Shown here piece after piece: positions 7,882 through 16,891 of a DNA stretch of 33,142 nucleotides. The DNA is from an uncultured Prevotellaceae bacterium. Lineage in GTDB: Bacteria; Bacteroidota; Bacteroidia; Bacteroidales; Bacteroidaceae. How positions within the stretch are numbered: position 1 is the first letter of the stretch; each line of letters begins with the position of its first letter. The stretch spans positions 62,860-96,001 of the forward strand of contig CADADN010000047.1 of assembly GCA_902786665.1 (NCBI GenBank), read 5' to 3'. Made by a program: the position numbers and the translations under genes. A model generated the notes under the pieces. It did no database searches. It had not been told where the DNA came from and saw only the letters and a program-made list of their open reading frames with translations.

Positions 7882-9216
7882 ATGATTGCATCAAAAGTGG
7901 TTGAGAATCTTCAACAGAGATTCCCGAATGAGCCAGAGTACATCCAGGCTGTCAGCCAGGTATTAGGAACCATCGAGGAAGAGTACAACAAGCATCCCGA
8001 GTTTGAGAAAGCCAACCTCATCGAGCGGCTTTGCATCCCCGACAGGATCATCTCCTTCCGTGTGACATGGACAGACGACAAAGGCAACGTGCAGACCAAC
8101 ATGGGCTACCGCATCCAGCACAACAACGTGATAGGCCCGTACAAAGGCGGCATCCGCTACCACGCTTCCGTGAACCTCTCCATCCTGAAGTTCCTCGCTT
8201 TTGAGCAGACATTCAAGAACTCACTCACCACCCTTCCGATGGGTGGCGCCAAAGGCGGTAGCGACTTCTCTCCCCGTGGCAAGAGCAACGCCGAGGTGAT
8301 GCGCTTCTGCCAGGCCTTCATGACCGAGCTTTACCGCCACGTAGGTCCCGACGAGGACGTTCCCGCAGGCGACATCGGCGTTGGCGGCCGCGAGGTAGGC
8401 TACATGTTCGGCATGTACAAGAAACTCACCCATACATTCAGCGGCATGCTCACCGGCAAGGGCCTGGAGTTCGGCGGTTCACTCATCCGTCCGGAGGCCA
8501 CCGGCTACGGCAACGTCTATTTCCTGCAGAACATGCTTGCCACCCGCGGCATCGACATCAAGGGCAAGACCGTCCTCGTCTCCGGTAGCGGCAACGTGGC
8601 ACAGTACACCGTTGAGAAGTGCATCCAGCTGGGTGCCAAGGTGGTGACGATGTCCGACTCCGACGGCTACATCTACGACCCGGACGGCATCGACCGCGAG
8701 AAGCTCGACTGGATCATGGAGCTGAAGAACGTGGAGCGCGGCCGTATCCGCGAGTACGCCGAGGAATATGGTGTGAAATACGTGGCAGGTGCCAAGCCCT
8801 GGAACGAGAAGGCCGACATCGCATTACCTTCCGCCACACAGAACGAAATCGATGGCGAAGCAGCCAAAGCACTTGTGGCCAACGGTGTGTTCGCCGTGAG
8901 CGAGGGAGCCAACATGCCTTCCACCCCCGAGGCCATCAAGGTGTTCCAGGACGCCAAGATCCTCTACTCCCCGGGCAAGGCAGCCAATGCCGGCGGCGTG
9001 GCCGTGTCGGGCTTGGAGATGAGCCAGAACTCCGAGCGTCTGCGCTGGAGCCGCGAAGAGGTGGACGCCAAGTTGCATGACATCATGAACGACATCCACG
9101 CCAACTGCGTGAAGTATGGCACCGAGGCCGACGGCTACATCAACTACGTGAAAGGCGCCAACGTTGCCGGCTTCCTGAAAGTGGCAAAGGCCATGATGGC
9201 TCAAGGCATCGTATAA
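7882..9216 (+). CDS. gdhA: Glutamate dehydrogenase (hexameric, small-subunit family)
   Basis: This enzyme interconverts 2-oxoglutarate plus ammonia and glutamate with NAD(P)H in the cytoplasm, the main entry of ammonia into amino acids. The 444-residue length is typical of the hexameric class. Substrate and catalytic segments are GYRIQHN with GPYKGGIRYH (residues 75-94) and LPMGGAKGGSDF (118-129, catalytic Lys at 124). The dinucleotide fold shows VLVSGSGNVAQY in the middle of the protein. The C-terminal helical segment and length are normal, so I see no truncation. Cofactor preference cannot be assigned by eye; close Bacteroidales enzymes include NADP-specific and dual-cofactor forms. It is monocistronic, with its own promoter and a U-tailed terminator 26 nt after the stop. 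Confidence 0.97.
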   Translation: MIASKVVENLQQRFPNEPEYIQAVSQVLGTIEEEYNKHPEFEKANLIERLCIPDRIISFRVTWTDDKGNVQTNMGYRIQHNNVIGPYKGGIRYHASVNLSILKFLAFEQTFKNSLTTLPMGGAKGGSDFSPRGKSNAEVMRFCQAFMTELYRHVGPDEDVPAGDIGVGGREVGYMFGMYKKLTHTFSGMLTGKGLEFGGSLIRPEATGYGNVYFLQNMLATRGIDIKGKTVLVSGSGNVAQYTVEKCIQLGAKVVTMSDSDGYIYDPDGIDREKLDWIMELKNVERGRIREYAEEYGVKYVAGAKPWNEKADIALPSATQNEIDGEAAKALVANGVFAVSEGANMPSTPEAIKVFQDAKILYSPGKAANAGGVAVSGLEMSQNSERLRWSREEVDAKLHDIMNDIHANCVKYGTEADGYINYVKGANVAGFLKVAKAMMAQGIV

Positions 9217-9241
9217 GAAATCATATCGCTCATAGTAGAGG

Positions 9242-9270
9242 GGTGCGCCGCTAAGCGGCGCACCTTTTTT
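9242..9270 (+). terminator. Rho-independent terminator of gdhA
   Basis: GGTGCGCCGC (9242-9251) pairs perfectly with GCGGCGCACC (9255-9264) around a TAA loop and is followed at once by six T. It is the most canonical terminator in the window. Confidence 0.95.
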
Positions 9271-9280
9271 ATTGGAGGGG

Positions 9281-9336
9281 ATAGGAAGTTTTAGGAAGTC
9301 CTAGGAAGTCTTAGGAAATCTTGGGAGGTCTTAGAG
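9281..9336. repeat. 10-nt tandem array TTAGGAAGTC (site 2)
   Basis: Five to six decamers stand head to tail: ATAGGAAGTT, TTAGGAAGTC, CTAGGAAGTC, TTAGGAAATC, TTGGGAGGTC and a decayed sixth copy. The array lies just after the gdhA terminator and upstream of the promoter of the TamB-like gene. Confidence 0.85.
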
Positions 9337-9402
9337 CCTCCTATCATCTACCATTATCCTTCATCCTATAAGAAATAAAAAAAGATAAAAAAGGATGAAA
9401 TC

Positions 9403-9433
9403 TTGCACTATTGAGGTTTTCTTTCTAAATTTG
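9403..9433 (+). promoter_or_regulatory. Promoter of the TamB-like gene
   Basis: TTGC at 9403-9406, a 19-nt spacer and TAAATTTG at 9426-9433 match the Bacteroidetes consensus. A GGAGGAGA run follows at 9441-9448, about 70 nt before the annotated GTG start. Confidence 0.75.
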
Positions 9434-9515
9434 CAGTCTTGGAGGAGACATTCTCCCGTGATTACCAACTAAGTCGATAGTTATAAAAAAGATACGTCGC
9501 ATAGTCAACCTGCTG

Positions 9516-12500
9516 GTGTGGTTCCTGGTGGGAGTCGCCCTTTTAGTGTATATACTGCTGCACATCCCAGCAGTACAGCGACATATTGGCCAGCGCACAG
9601 CCCAGATGATTGGCGAGAAGCTTGGCACAGAAGTGACAGTGGGAAAGGTGGACCTCGGCCTTCTCAACCGCGTCATCATCGATGACGTAGAGATTTACGA
9701 CCAGCAAGGAGAGAAAATGTTCACCGCCACCCGCCTGTCCGCCAAGGTTGGTGTCGGCTCCCTCCTTAGGGGCAAGGTGTCTGTGTCATCCGCCCAAGTA
9801 TTCGGGATGCACGCCACCATTTACAAAGACAGTGCCGACTCCCCCCTCAACATCCAGTTCGCCCTCGACTCCCTTGCCTCTCGAGACGATAGCGAGCCCC
9901 CCCTCGACCTCCAAATCGGCTCCCTTGTCATCCGCCATGGCAACATCAAATATGACCGTCGGGACATCTCACCCACCCCGGGCAAATTCTCCCCCCACCA
10001 CCTTGCCATCAACAACTTGAGCGGACACCTCATGCTCAACAGCCTCACCGACCACGACGTCGACATCAAGGTGAAGAAAGCCTCCCTACGTGAAGCCTCA
10101 GGCCTCGACCTCCGCAACCTCTCCTTTGAACTCAAGGCGAACAATCATCAGACGCTCCTCACCGAGGTTCACGCCAACCTCCCCGGCAGCACCTTTGCCG
10201 CCGACACCCTGCTCGCCACCTATGCCATGAAGGACGGCAAGCCCGACGTCCATTCCTTGCAATACCATGCCAGCATCAATGAACTGAAGCTCACTCCCTC
10301 CGACCTCGCTTTCGCCATTCCCACCCTCAATCACGTCAACACCCCCACGACCCTTTCCACACAGTTCAACGGCACCATCAGTTCCTTGAACGTGCACCAG
10401 CTGCAACTGCATTGCGGCGATGTGGTGACACTCAACGCCAGTGGTGAAGTCTCCGACATCGACGGCACCCCCCAATGGCTTGCCCACATCAACCATCTCG
10501 AAGCCCAAGCCCCAGCCTTGCAGCAACTTCTACATAACACCGGCTCCTCCCTCAACCTTCCAATACAAGTTGTCAACATGGGCCACCTCTCCTACAGCGG
10601 AGACCTTGGCAGCAACGGACATGAGCACGCCATCATGGGCGACCTTGAGAGCGACCTTGGCGACGCCAATATCAAAATGCATGTCAATGGGCAGCAATTC
10701 AGCGGGCGTATCGAGACTGAAGGCTTCCATCTTGGCACACTCCTCGACCAGCCACAACTGGGTGTCATAGCCTCCACCATCGACGTAGAAGGCCAACTCC
10801 CCATCTCACGCGCCATGACTCTTCTTGCCCGCGGCGACATCACCCGATTCGACTACAACGGCCGTACTTACAACAACATCTATGTCGACGGCCAATACGA
10901 CAATGAAACCTTCACCGGAACCTTGAGCATCGACGACCCCAACGGCCTGCTCACCGTGGAAGGCACCTGCGACCTCTCCGGCACCCCCTCTGGCTCATTG
11001 TCTGCCAGCGCACAACGTCTCAACCCGGAAGCACTCGGTTTCTCCATTGCACCCAAAGACCACGTTTTCGACTTCAATTTGACAGCCGACCTTTCCGGCA
11101 ACAGTCTGGAAAACCTCTCCGGCACACTCGACATCGAAGGCCTGCATGTCCAAGGTCCTGGGAAAAACATCCAATTGTCATCCCTACACATCGACACCAA
11201 CAACGACAACGGCAGCACCTCCAAGCACCTCGACGTAACCACCGACTTCGGGCATGCCACCCTCTCAGGCAACTATGACTACCGCCACATTGCAAGTTGC
11301 ATCGGCAACATCATCCACAACCAGCTTCCCTCCCTCCTACCCCACACCACCTCCGACAACCACACCCAATTCACCTTCAGCGCCGATATCGACCATAGCG
11401 ACTGGCTGAGACAGTTCACCGACATCGACCTGAAACTCAACGCCCCGCTGCACATCGACGGCAGTCTTGACGAAAGCAACAACCAACTCAAAGCCAACGC
11501 CCACACCACGAGCCTCACCTATCAAGGCAGCGACTACCAAGACGTGGAAATGGAACTATGGACCAGCAACGACACCCTCCACGCCACCGCCGCCGTCATC
11601 AAGCCATTGGATGATGGCAAGCGCATCGACCTCGCCCTGAACGCTTCAGCTTGCAACGACCTGCTCACCACCCATCTGGGTTTCCAACACCATGGCGGGA
11701 AGGAACAACTTCGCGGCAGCCTGTCGGCCACCACCGACTTCCTTCACAAGAGCAACTCACCGTTGACCGCCCATGTGAGAATCAACCCCTCTCAAATATT
11801 CGTCAACAACACCCCTTGGGACATCACCCCCACAAAAATCCAACTTGCCAAGAACAACATCATCATCGACCACCTCACCATCAAGAATGCCGACCAGCAC
11901 ATCAGCGTGTCGGGAGCCCTCACCGACAAAGCCACCGACACCATCCACGTAGACCTGAACCAACTCGACGCTGCCTTCCTCTCTGACATCATCCACACCA
12001 GAGGAGTAGACTTTGGCGGCAAGATTTCCGGCGACGCCTTCATCACCTCCGTCTATGACACACCCAAAGCCCAAGCCCAAGTCACCATCGACCAATTCAC
12101 CTTCACCGACGGACGCATGGGCGACCTGGACGCCATTGTGAATTGGAACGCCCGAGACAACCGCATCAACATCGACGCCCTTGCCGCAGACGGCACAGAA
12201 GGCAAGACAAAAATCGACGGTTATGTGTCACTCGCCGAAAACGAAATCGACCTCAATGTCGTCGCCGACGGCAGTCCCCTGCATTTCCTCGAGAAGCACA
12301 TAGGTTCCGTCATCGACAACATCGACGCCCGCATCGACGGCAAAGTGCGCATCTTCGGCCCACTGAAAAATGTCAACCTCGAAGGGAAGGTGGTGGCCAA
12401 CGGCGACGTCAGCGTCTCCAGCCTGAACACCCACTACACCATGCACAACGACACCGTGCTGGTCATCCCCGACCACATCATATTCGTCAATGACACCATC

Positions 12501-13916
12501 CTTGACCGCGAAGGACATCGTGGCATCCTCACCGGCAGCGTCGACCACCAGCACCTTGGACGATTCACCTTCGACCTCAACGTCAAGGCAAGCAACATGC
12601 TTTGCTATGATTTCAAGGAATTCGGCGACAACACCTTCTGCGGCACCGTCTATGCCTCCGGCGACTGCCACATCAAAGGTGTACGTGGCGAGACCACCAT
12701 CGACGTTAACGCCACGACAGAGAAGAACACCATCTTCCTATACAATGCCGCCAGTCCCGACGCCCTCAGCAACCAAGACTTCATCGTTTGGAACGACATC
12801 ACCCCCGAAGCCATCGACTACTCCGACCTCCCTTCGGCCAGCGGCAGTCAACCCGTCAGGAAGAAACAGCATGCAAACACGCCTACCATCGTGGACCTTC
12901 CCTCCAACCTCCGCATGAACCTCAACATCAACGCCACTCCCAACGCCTGTCTGCGACTGCTGATGGACGAAGCCAGCGGCGACTACATCTCCCTCTACGG
13001 CAACGGAGCGCTGCGTGCCTCATATTTCAACAAAGGAGCCTTCAACATCTATGGCAACTACATCGTAGACCACGGCCTCTACAAACTCACCATCCAGAAC
13101 GTCCTGAAGAAAGACTTCCAATTCCAACCCGGAGGCACCATCTCCTTCGGCGGAAACCCCTACGATGCCGCACTCAGCCTGAAAGCCAGCTACACGGTGA
13201 ACGGCGTCCCACTTTCCGACCTGAACATCGGCAACAACTTCACCACGAACAACATCCGCGTGAACTGCATCATGAACATCGGCGGCACTCCGGAACAACC
13301 TTCCATCGACTTCGACCTGGAAATGCCCACCGTGAACAACGATGCCGAGCAGATGGTGCGCAGCGTCATCAACAGTGAAGAAGAACTCAACCAGCAAGTC
13401 ATCTACCTGCTTGCCATCGGCCGCTTCTACAACCAGAACGAAGACAACCGCAGCGAAACAGGACAAAGCCAAACCAGTCTTGCCATGCAGAGCCTCCTCA
13501 GCGGCACCATCAGCCAGCAAATCAACAACCTGCTCAACAACGTCATCAAAAGCAACAACTGGAATTTTGGCGCCAACATCTCCACAGGCGATGAAGGTTT
13601 CAACAACGCCGAATATGAAGGGCTCTTCAGCGGACGCCTCCTCAACAACCGCCTCCTCTTCAACGGGCAGTTCGGCTACCGCGACAATCCCAACGCCACC
13701 ACAAGTTTCATCGGCGACTTCGACATCCAATACCTCCTCTTCCCCAACGGCAACCTCTCCGTAAAAGTATACAACCAAACCAACGACCGCTATTTCATCA
13801 AGAACAGCCTCAACACGCAAGGCATCGGACTCCTGATGAAGAAAGACTTCAACGGATGGCGCGAATTGATTGGTTGGAGCAACAGAAAAAAGAAAACCAA
13901 AAACCAACAAAAATGA
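9516..13916 (+). CDS. TamB-like translocation/assembly module (DUF490) protein
   Basis: This very large protein (1466 residues from the GTG) has an N-terminal hydrophobic anchor (WFLVGVALLVYILLH). Next comes VTVGKVDLGLLNRVIIDDVEIYD, an AsmA/TamB-type start. A long chain of short beta-strand repeats with IDG/LSG turns follows, and a C-terminal DUF490/TamB domain at about 1050-1440 includes YLLAIGRFY and a barrel-like end. Family members span the periplasm and are linked to outer-membrane protein assembly or phospholipid transport. The start is uncertain. The open frame continues 57 nt upstream to a TGA at 9459 and encodes IKKIRRIVNLL directly before the anchor, as expected of a signal anchor, but has no ATG, GTG or TTG there. 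The stop overlaps the start of the nucleotidase gene (ATGA). Confidence 0.88.
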   Translation: MWFLVGVALLVYILLHIPAVQRHIGQRTAQMIGEKLGTEVTVGKVDLGLLNRVIIDDVEIYDQQGEKMFTATRLSAKVGVGSLLRGKVSVSSAQVFGMHATIYKDSADSPLNIQFALDSLASRDDSEPPLDLQIGSLVIRHGNIKYDRRDISPTPGKFSPHHLAINNLSGHLMLNSLTDHDVDIKVKKASLREASGLDLRNLSFELKANNHQTLLTEVHANLPGSTFAADTLLATYAMKDGKPDVHSLQYHASINELKLTPSDLAFAIPTLNHVNTPTTLSTQFNGTISSLNVHQLQLHCGDVVTLNASGEVSDIDGTPQWLAHINHLEAQAPALQQLLHNTGSSLNLPIQVVNMGHLSYSGDLGSNGHEHAIMGDLESDLGDANIKMHVNGQQFSGRIETEGFHLGTLLDQPQLGVIASTIDVEGQLPISRAMTLLARGDITRFDYNGRTYNNIYVDGQYDNETFTGTLSIDDPNGLLTVEGTCDLSGTPSGSLSASAQRLNPEALGFSIAPKDHVFDFNLTADLSGNSLENLSGTLDIEGLHVQGPGKNIQLSSLHIDTNNDNGSTSKHLDVTTDFGHATLSGNYDYRHIASCIGNIIHNQLPSLLPHTTSDNHTQFTFSADIDHSDWLRQFTDIDLKLNAPLHIDGSLDESNNQLKANAHTTSLTYQGSDYQDVEMELWTSNDTLHATAAVIKPLDDGKRIDLALNASACNDLLTTHLGFQHHGGKEQLRGSLSATTDFLHKSNSPLTAHVRINPSQIFVNNTPWDITPTKIQLAKNNIIIDHLTIKNADQHISVSGALTDKATDTIHVDLNQLDAAFLSDIIHTRGVDFGGKISGDAFITSVYDTPKAQAQVTIDQFTFTDGRMGDLDAIVNWNARDNRINIDALAADGTEGKTKIDGYVSLAENEIDLNVVADGSPLHFLEKHIGSVIDNIDARIDGKVRIFGPLKNVNLEGKVVANGDVSVSSLNTHYTMHNDTVLVIPDHIIFVNDTILDREGHRGILTGSVDHQHLGRFTFDLNVKASNMLCYDFKEFGDNTFCGTVYASGDCHIKGVRGETTIDVNATTEKNTIFLYNAASPDALSNQDFIVWNDITPEAIDYSDLPSASGSQPVRKKQHANTPTIVDLPSNLRMNLNINATPNACLRLLMDEASGDYISLYGNGALRASYFNKGAFNIYGNYIVDHGLYKLTIQNVLKKDFQFQPGGTISFGGNPYDAALSLKASYTVNGVPLSDLNIGNNFTTNNIRVNCIMNIGGTPEQPSIDFDLEMPTVNNDAEQMVRSVINSEEELNQQVIYLLAIGRFYNQNEDNRSETGQSQTSLAMQSLLSGTISQQINNLLNNVIKSNNWNFGANISTGDEGFNNAEYEGLFSGRLLNNRLLFNGQFGYRDNPNATTSFIGDFDIQYLLFPNGNLSVKVYNQTNDRYFIKNSLNTQGIGLLMKKDFNGWRELIGWSNRKKKTKNQQK

Positions 13917-15655
13917 AACATCTCACCATGGCCTTACTCACCGCCATCACCTTGGCCACCATGCCTGCGGCAGCAAAAGACAGGACCGTCACCCTGAGAA
14001 TAATACAGACCAGCGACGTGCACGGCTACTTCTTCCCCTATGACTTCATCAACCGCAAGCCCCTGCGAGGGTCGCTTGCCCGTGTCTCCACCTACGTCAA
14101 CGACCTGAGAAAGACTTACGGCGACAACCTCATCCTCCTCGACAACGGCGACATCCTGCAAGGTCAGCCCACATGCTACTACACCAACTACGTGAAGACC
14201 GACCTTCCCAACGTGGCCGCAGAAGTCATCAATTACATGGGTTACGACGCGGAGACCTTCGGCAACCACGACGTGGAGACAGGCCACGCCGTCTATGACA
14301 AGTGGATCAAGGAGGTGAAATGCCCCATGCTGGGTGCCAACATCATCGAAACGAGCACTGGCAAGCCCTATGTGCCACCCTACACCATCCTCGAGCGCAG
14401 CGGCGTGCGCATCGCCATACTCGGCATGCTCACCCCAGCCATTCCCAGTTGGCTGAACGAAGAGCTGTGGAGCGGCCTACGCTTCGACGACATGGTGAAA
14501 AGCGCCAAATATTGGATGCAGCACCTGAGGGAGAATGAACACCCCGACGTGGTCATCGGCCTCTTCCATTCTGGATGGGACGGTGGCATCGTCACCGACG
14601 AATATGTGGAAGACGCCTCCCAGCTCGTCGCCCGCGAAGTGCCCGGTTTCGACCTCATCCTGTACGGGCACGATCACACCCAACATAAAGAGGTGGTGCG
14701 CAACAACGAGGGAGGCGACGTGCTATGCCTCGACCCCTCTTGCAACGCCCTTCAAGTGTGCGACGCCACTATCAAGGTGACCATCGGCAAGCGCAAGAAA
14801 GTGACCCGCAAGGAAGTGACGGGAACAATCGTCAGCGTTGCCGACCTGCCCATCGACCAGCAGTTCGTGGAGCATTTCCAACCAACCATCGATAGTGTGA
14901 AAGCATATGTGGATAGGAAAATAGGAGAGTTCGAGAACACCATCTACACCCGCGACTGCTATTTCGGCAATGCCGCTTTCACCGACTTCATCCACGACCT
15001 TCAACTCCAAATCACGGGCGCCGACATATCGTTCAACGCCCCCCTGTCCTTCGACATCAGCATCAAGGCCGGTCCGGTCTATATAAGCGACATGTTCAAC
15101 CTCTACCGCTTCGAGAACCTCCTCTACGTGGTGCGCATGACGGGAGAAGAGGTGCGCAAGCATCTGGAGATGAGCTACGACCTCTGGGTGAACACGATGA
15201 AAAGCCCCGACGACCATATCATGCTACTTAGCGACGAGGACAGAGACGACAAACAACGCTTCATGTTCAAGAACCTCGCCTTCAACTTTGACAGCGCCGC
15301 CGGCATCGATTACGAGGTGGACGTGACAAAACCCGACGGCGAAAAGGTGCGCATCCTCCGCATGAGCAATGGGGAGCCGTTTGACGAAACAAAATGGTAT
15401 AATGTGGCGATGAACAGTTACCGTGGCAATGGCGGTGGCGAACTGCTCACCAAGGGCGCCGGCATTCCACGTGAGGAATTGAAAAACCGCATCATCTACC
15501 AGAGCGAGCGCGACCAACGCCACTACTTGACCCAAGAGATAGAAAAAGCCGGGCGTATGAATCCGCAAGCCCATCACAATTGGCGCTTCGTTCCTGAGGA
15601 ATGGACACTGCCCGCCATCGAACGCGACCGCAAACTGCTGTTTCCAAAGAAATGA
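13913..15655 (+). CDS. Secreted 5'-nucleotidase / metallophosphoesterase (UshA/CpdB-like)
   Basis: This is a 580-residue periplasmic or surface hydrolase for nucleotides or related phosphoesters. A signal peptide (MKHLTMALLTAITLATMPAAA) precedes the calcineurin-like metal-binding motifs TSDVHG (33-38), LDNGDILQG (76-84), GNHD (117-120) and, later, GHDHTQH. The C-terminal substrate domain has NSYRGNGGGELL, which resembles the substrate loop of 2',3'-cyclic phosphodiesterase/nucleotidases. The frame is open to 13856, but that start would lie inside the upstream gene; the ATG at 13913 overlaps the TamB stop by four bases and begins exactly at the signal peptide. The overlap predicts translational coupling with the TamB-like gene. 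No lipobox is seen. Exact substrate is not determined. Confidence 0.92.
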   Translation: MKHLTMALLTAITLATMPAAAKDRTVTLRIIQTSDVHGYFFPYDFINRKPLRGSLARVSTYVNDLRKTYGDNLILLDNGDILQGQPTCYYTNYVKTDLPNVAAEVINYMGYDAETFGNHDVETGHAVYDKWIKEVKCPMLGANIIETSTGKPYVPPYTILERSGVRIAILGMLTPAIPSWLNEELWSGLRFDDMVKSAKYWMQHLRENEHPDVVIGLFHSGWDGGIVTDEYVEDASQLVAREVPGFDLILYGHDHTQHKEVVRNNEGGDVLCLDPSCNALQVCDATIKVTIGKRKKVTRKEVTGTIVSVADLPIDQQFVEHFQPTIDSVKAYVDRKIGEFENTIYTRDCYFGNAAFTDFIHDLQLQITGADISFNAPLSFDISIKAGPVYISDMFNLYRFENLLYVVRMTGEEVRKHLEMSYDLWVNTMKSPDDHIMLLSDEDRDDKQRFMFKNLAFNFDSAAGIDYEVDVTKPDGEKVRILRMSNGEPFDETKWYNVAMNSYRGNGGGELLTKGAGIPREELKNRIIYQSERDQRHYLTQEIEKAGRMNPQAHHNWRFVPEEWTLPAIERDRKLLFPKK

Positions 15656-15660
15656 TTTTG

Positions 15661-15864
15661 GGGAGTTAAAGGGGAGTATCTTTTCAGGAGTTAAAGAGGA
15701 GTTAAAGAGGAGTTAAAGGGGAGTTAAAGGGACATATGCTCACTTTTCAGGAGTTAAAGAGGAGTTAAAGAGGAGTTAAAGGGACATATGCTCACTTTTC
15801 AGGAGTTAAAGAGGAGTTAAAAAGGAGTTATAGGGGAGTTAAAGGGGAGTTAAAGGGACATATG
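15661..15864. repeat. 11-nt GGAGTTAAAGA tandem array with a 52-nt higher-order period
   Basis: Thirteen copies of GAGTTAAA (one reads GAGTTATA) are spaced mainly 11 nt apart. Interposed is a 19-nt spacer GGACATATGCTCACTTTTC, present twice plus a diverged third copy. Block 15729-15780 repeats at 15781-15832 with only two differences, so whole 52-nt blocks have duplicated; the next spacer comes 74 nt later, which is 52 plus two 11-mers. It occupies almost the whole space between the nucleotidase stop and the region upstream of nudC. Confidence 0.95.
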
Positions 15865-15913
15865 TATACTTATAGTACAAAAAATCAACAAGTTACAGGC
15901 CTCTCCCCTGACC

Positions 15914-15998
15914 ACTCACTTCCTCCCACTTCCTCTCACTTCCTCTCACTTCCTCTCACTTCCTCTCACTTCCTCTCACTTCCTCTCACTTCCTCTCC
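15914..15998. repeat. 10-nt TCCTCTCACT tandem array before nudC (site 3)
   Basis: Six identical decamers (15931-15990) are flanked by one near copy at 15921-15930 and partial copies at both ends. The other strand reads GAGGAAGTGA, the same core as the AGGAAGT decamers at sites 1, 2 and 4. The array ends 25 nt before the nudC ATG, within its likely leader, and is nearly all pyrimidine on the nudC coding strand. Confidence 0.95.
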
Positions 15999-16023
15999 TC
16001 ATATAATATTGAATACCTACTTA

Positions 16024-16818
16024 ATGAAATACTGGTTTGTTTTCTGCAAAGACGACCTGCTGTTGGAACAAAAGACCGATGGCGGTTGGGACGTGCCATT
16101 CCAAGAGGAACCACCCGTGCCATTGAAAGCGTGGACCACGGTTCACAACATCACACCGGCACTCGACGGACATGATGTCAAGACCTACCGCATCGACCTG
16201 CCCGTGACCTCCGACAACCGATACATGATGTGCGGACTCCGTAAGTCCTTCCAACTGCTACCCCGCCCCACCTATGACAAAGCCGGCAAATGCGCCGAGA
16301 TACTCTACTGGGACAGCAACACGAAATACTGCGGGGTGTGCGGCAGCCCCATGCGTCTTCACACCGACATCTCCAAACGCTGCACCAATTGTGGAAAGGA
16401 GGTGTGGCCACAGTTGGCCACGGCGGTCATCTGCTTGGTGAGCCGTGGCGACGAGGTGTTGTTGGTTCACGCCCGCAATTTCAAGAGCGACTTCTACGGT
16501 CTTGTCGCGGGCTTCGTGGAGACCGGTGAGACATTGGAGGAAGCTGTGGAACGGGAAGTGATGGAAGAAACTGGCATCCACATCCGCAACCTGCGTTATT
16601 TCTCCAGCCAGCCATGGCCCTATCCCTGCGGACTGATGGTGGGTTTCTTCGCCGAATACGACCATGGGGATATCCACCTTCAGCATTCGGAACTCTCCCG
16701 CGGGGGATGGTTCAAATACGACGCCCTCCCCAACATTCCTGAGAAACTTTCCATCGCACGCCGGCTGATTGACCACTGGGTGGATTGTCGTTCATCAGAC
16801 GGCAAAAGCAAGTACTGA
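16024..16818 (+). CDS. nudC: NAD(+) diphosphatase (NADH pyrophosphatase, Nudix)
   Basis: NudC hydrolyses NAD(H) to NMN(H) and AMP and in E. coli also removes NAD caps from RNA. The 264-residue protein has the full family architecture: an N-terminal domain, and a zinc ribbon with Cys103, Cys106, Cys120 and Cys123 (YCGVCG and RCTNCG). A Nudix box spans 163-185 (GFVETGE, REVMEETGI), and the NADH-pyrophosphatase signature SQPWPYP lies at 195-201. The frame is open 54 codons upstream to 15862, but that extension is translated tandem repeat; the ATG at 16024 begins the conserved part. I see no clear TAnnTTTG promoter, so it may be transcribed from the upstream genes through the repeat block. Confidence 0.94.
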   Translation: MKYWFVFCKDDLLLEQKTDGGWDVPFQEEPPVPLKAWTTVHNITPALDGHDVKTYRIDLPVTSDNRYMMCGLRKSFQLLPRPTYDKAGKCAEILYWDSNTKYCGVCGSPMRLHTDISKRCTNCGKEVWPQLATAVICLVSRGDEVLLVHARNFKSDFYGLVAGFVETGETLEEAVEREVMEETGIHIRNLRYFSSQPWPYPCGLMVGFFAEYDHGDIHLQHSELSRGGWFKYDALPNIPEKLSIARRLIDHWVDCRSSDGKSKY

Positions 16819-16891
16819 CAATGACGAGTTTTGCGGATTACAAATACTTATATCGGATGTTCAAGCGACAAACGACAAGGATGTTCAGGCA

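Noticed and set aside
13020-13910. 296-residue minus-strand ORF inside the TamB-like gene
   Set aside because: It is a shadow of the real gene with low-complexity Val/Glu/Ala composition and no start context.
15661-15998. CRISPR-like look of the tandem arrays
   Set aside because: Units are 9-11 nt and contiguous without unique spacers, and no cas gene is present.
15862-16023. 54-residue N-terminal extension of NudC
   Set aside because: The extension is a translation of the decamer repeat; the conserved NudC N-terminus starts at 16024.
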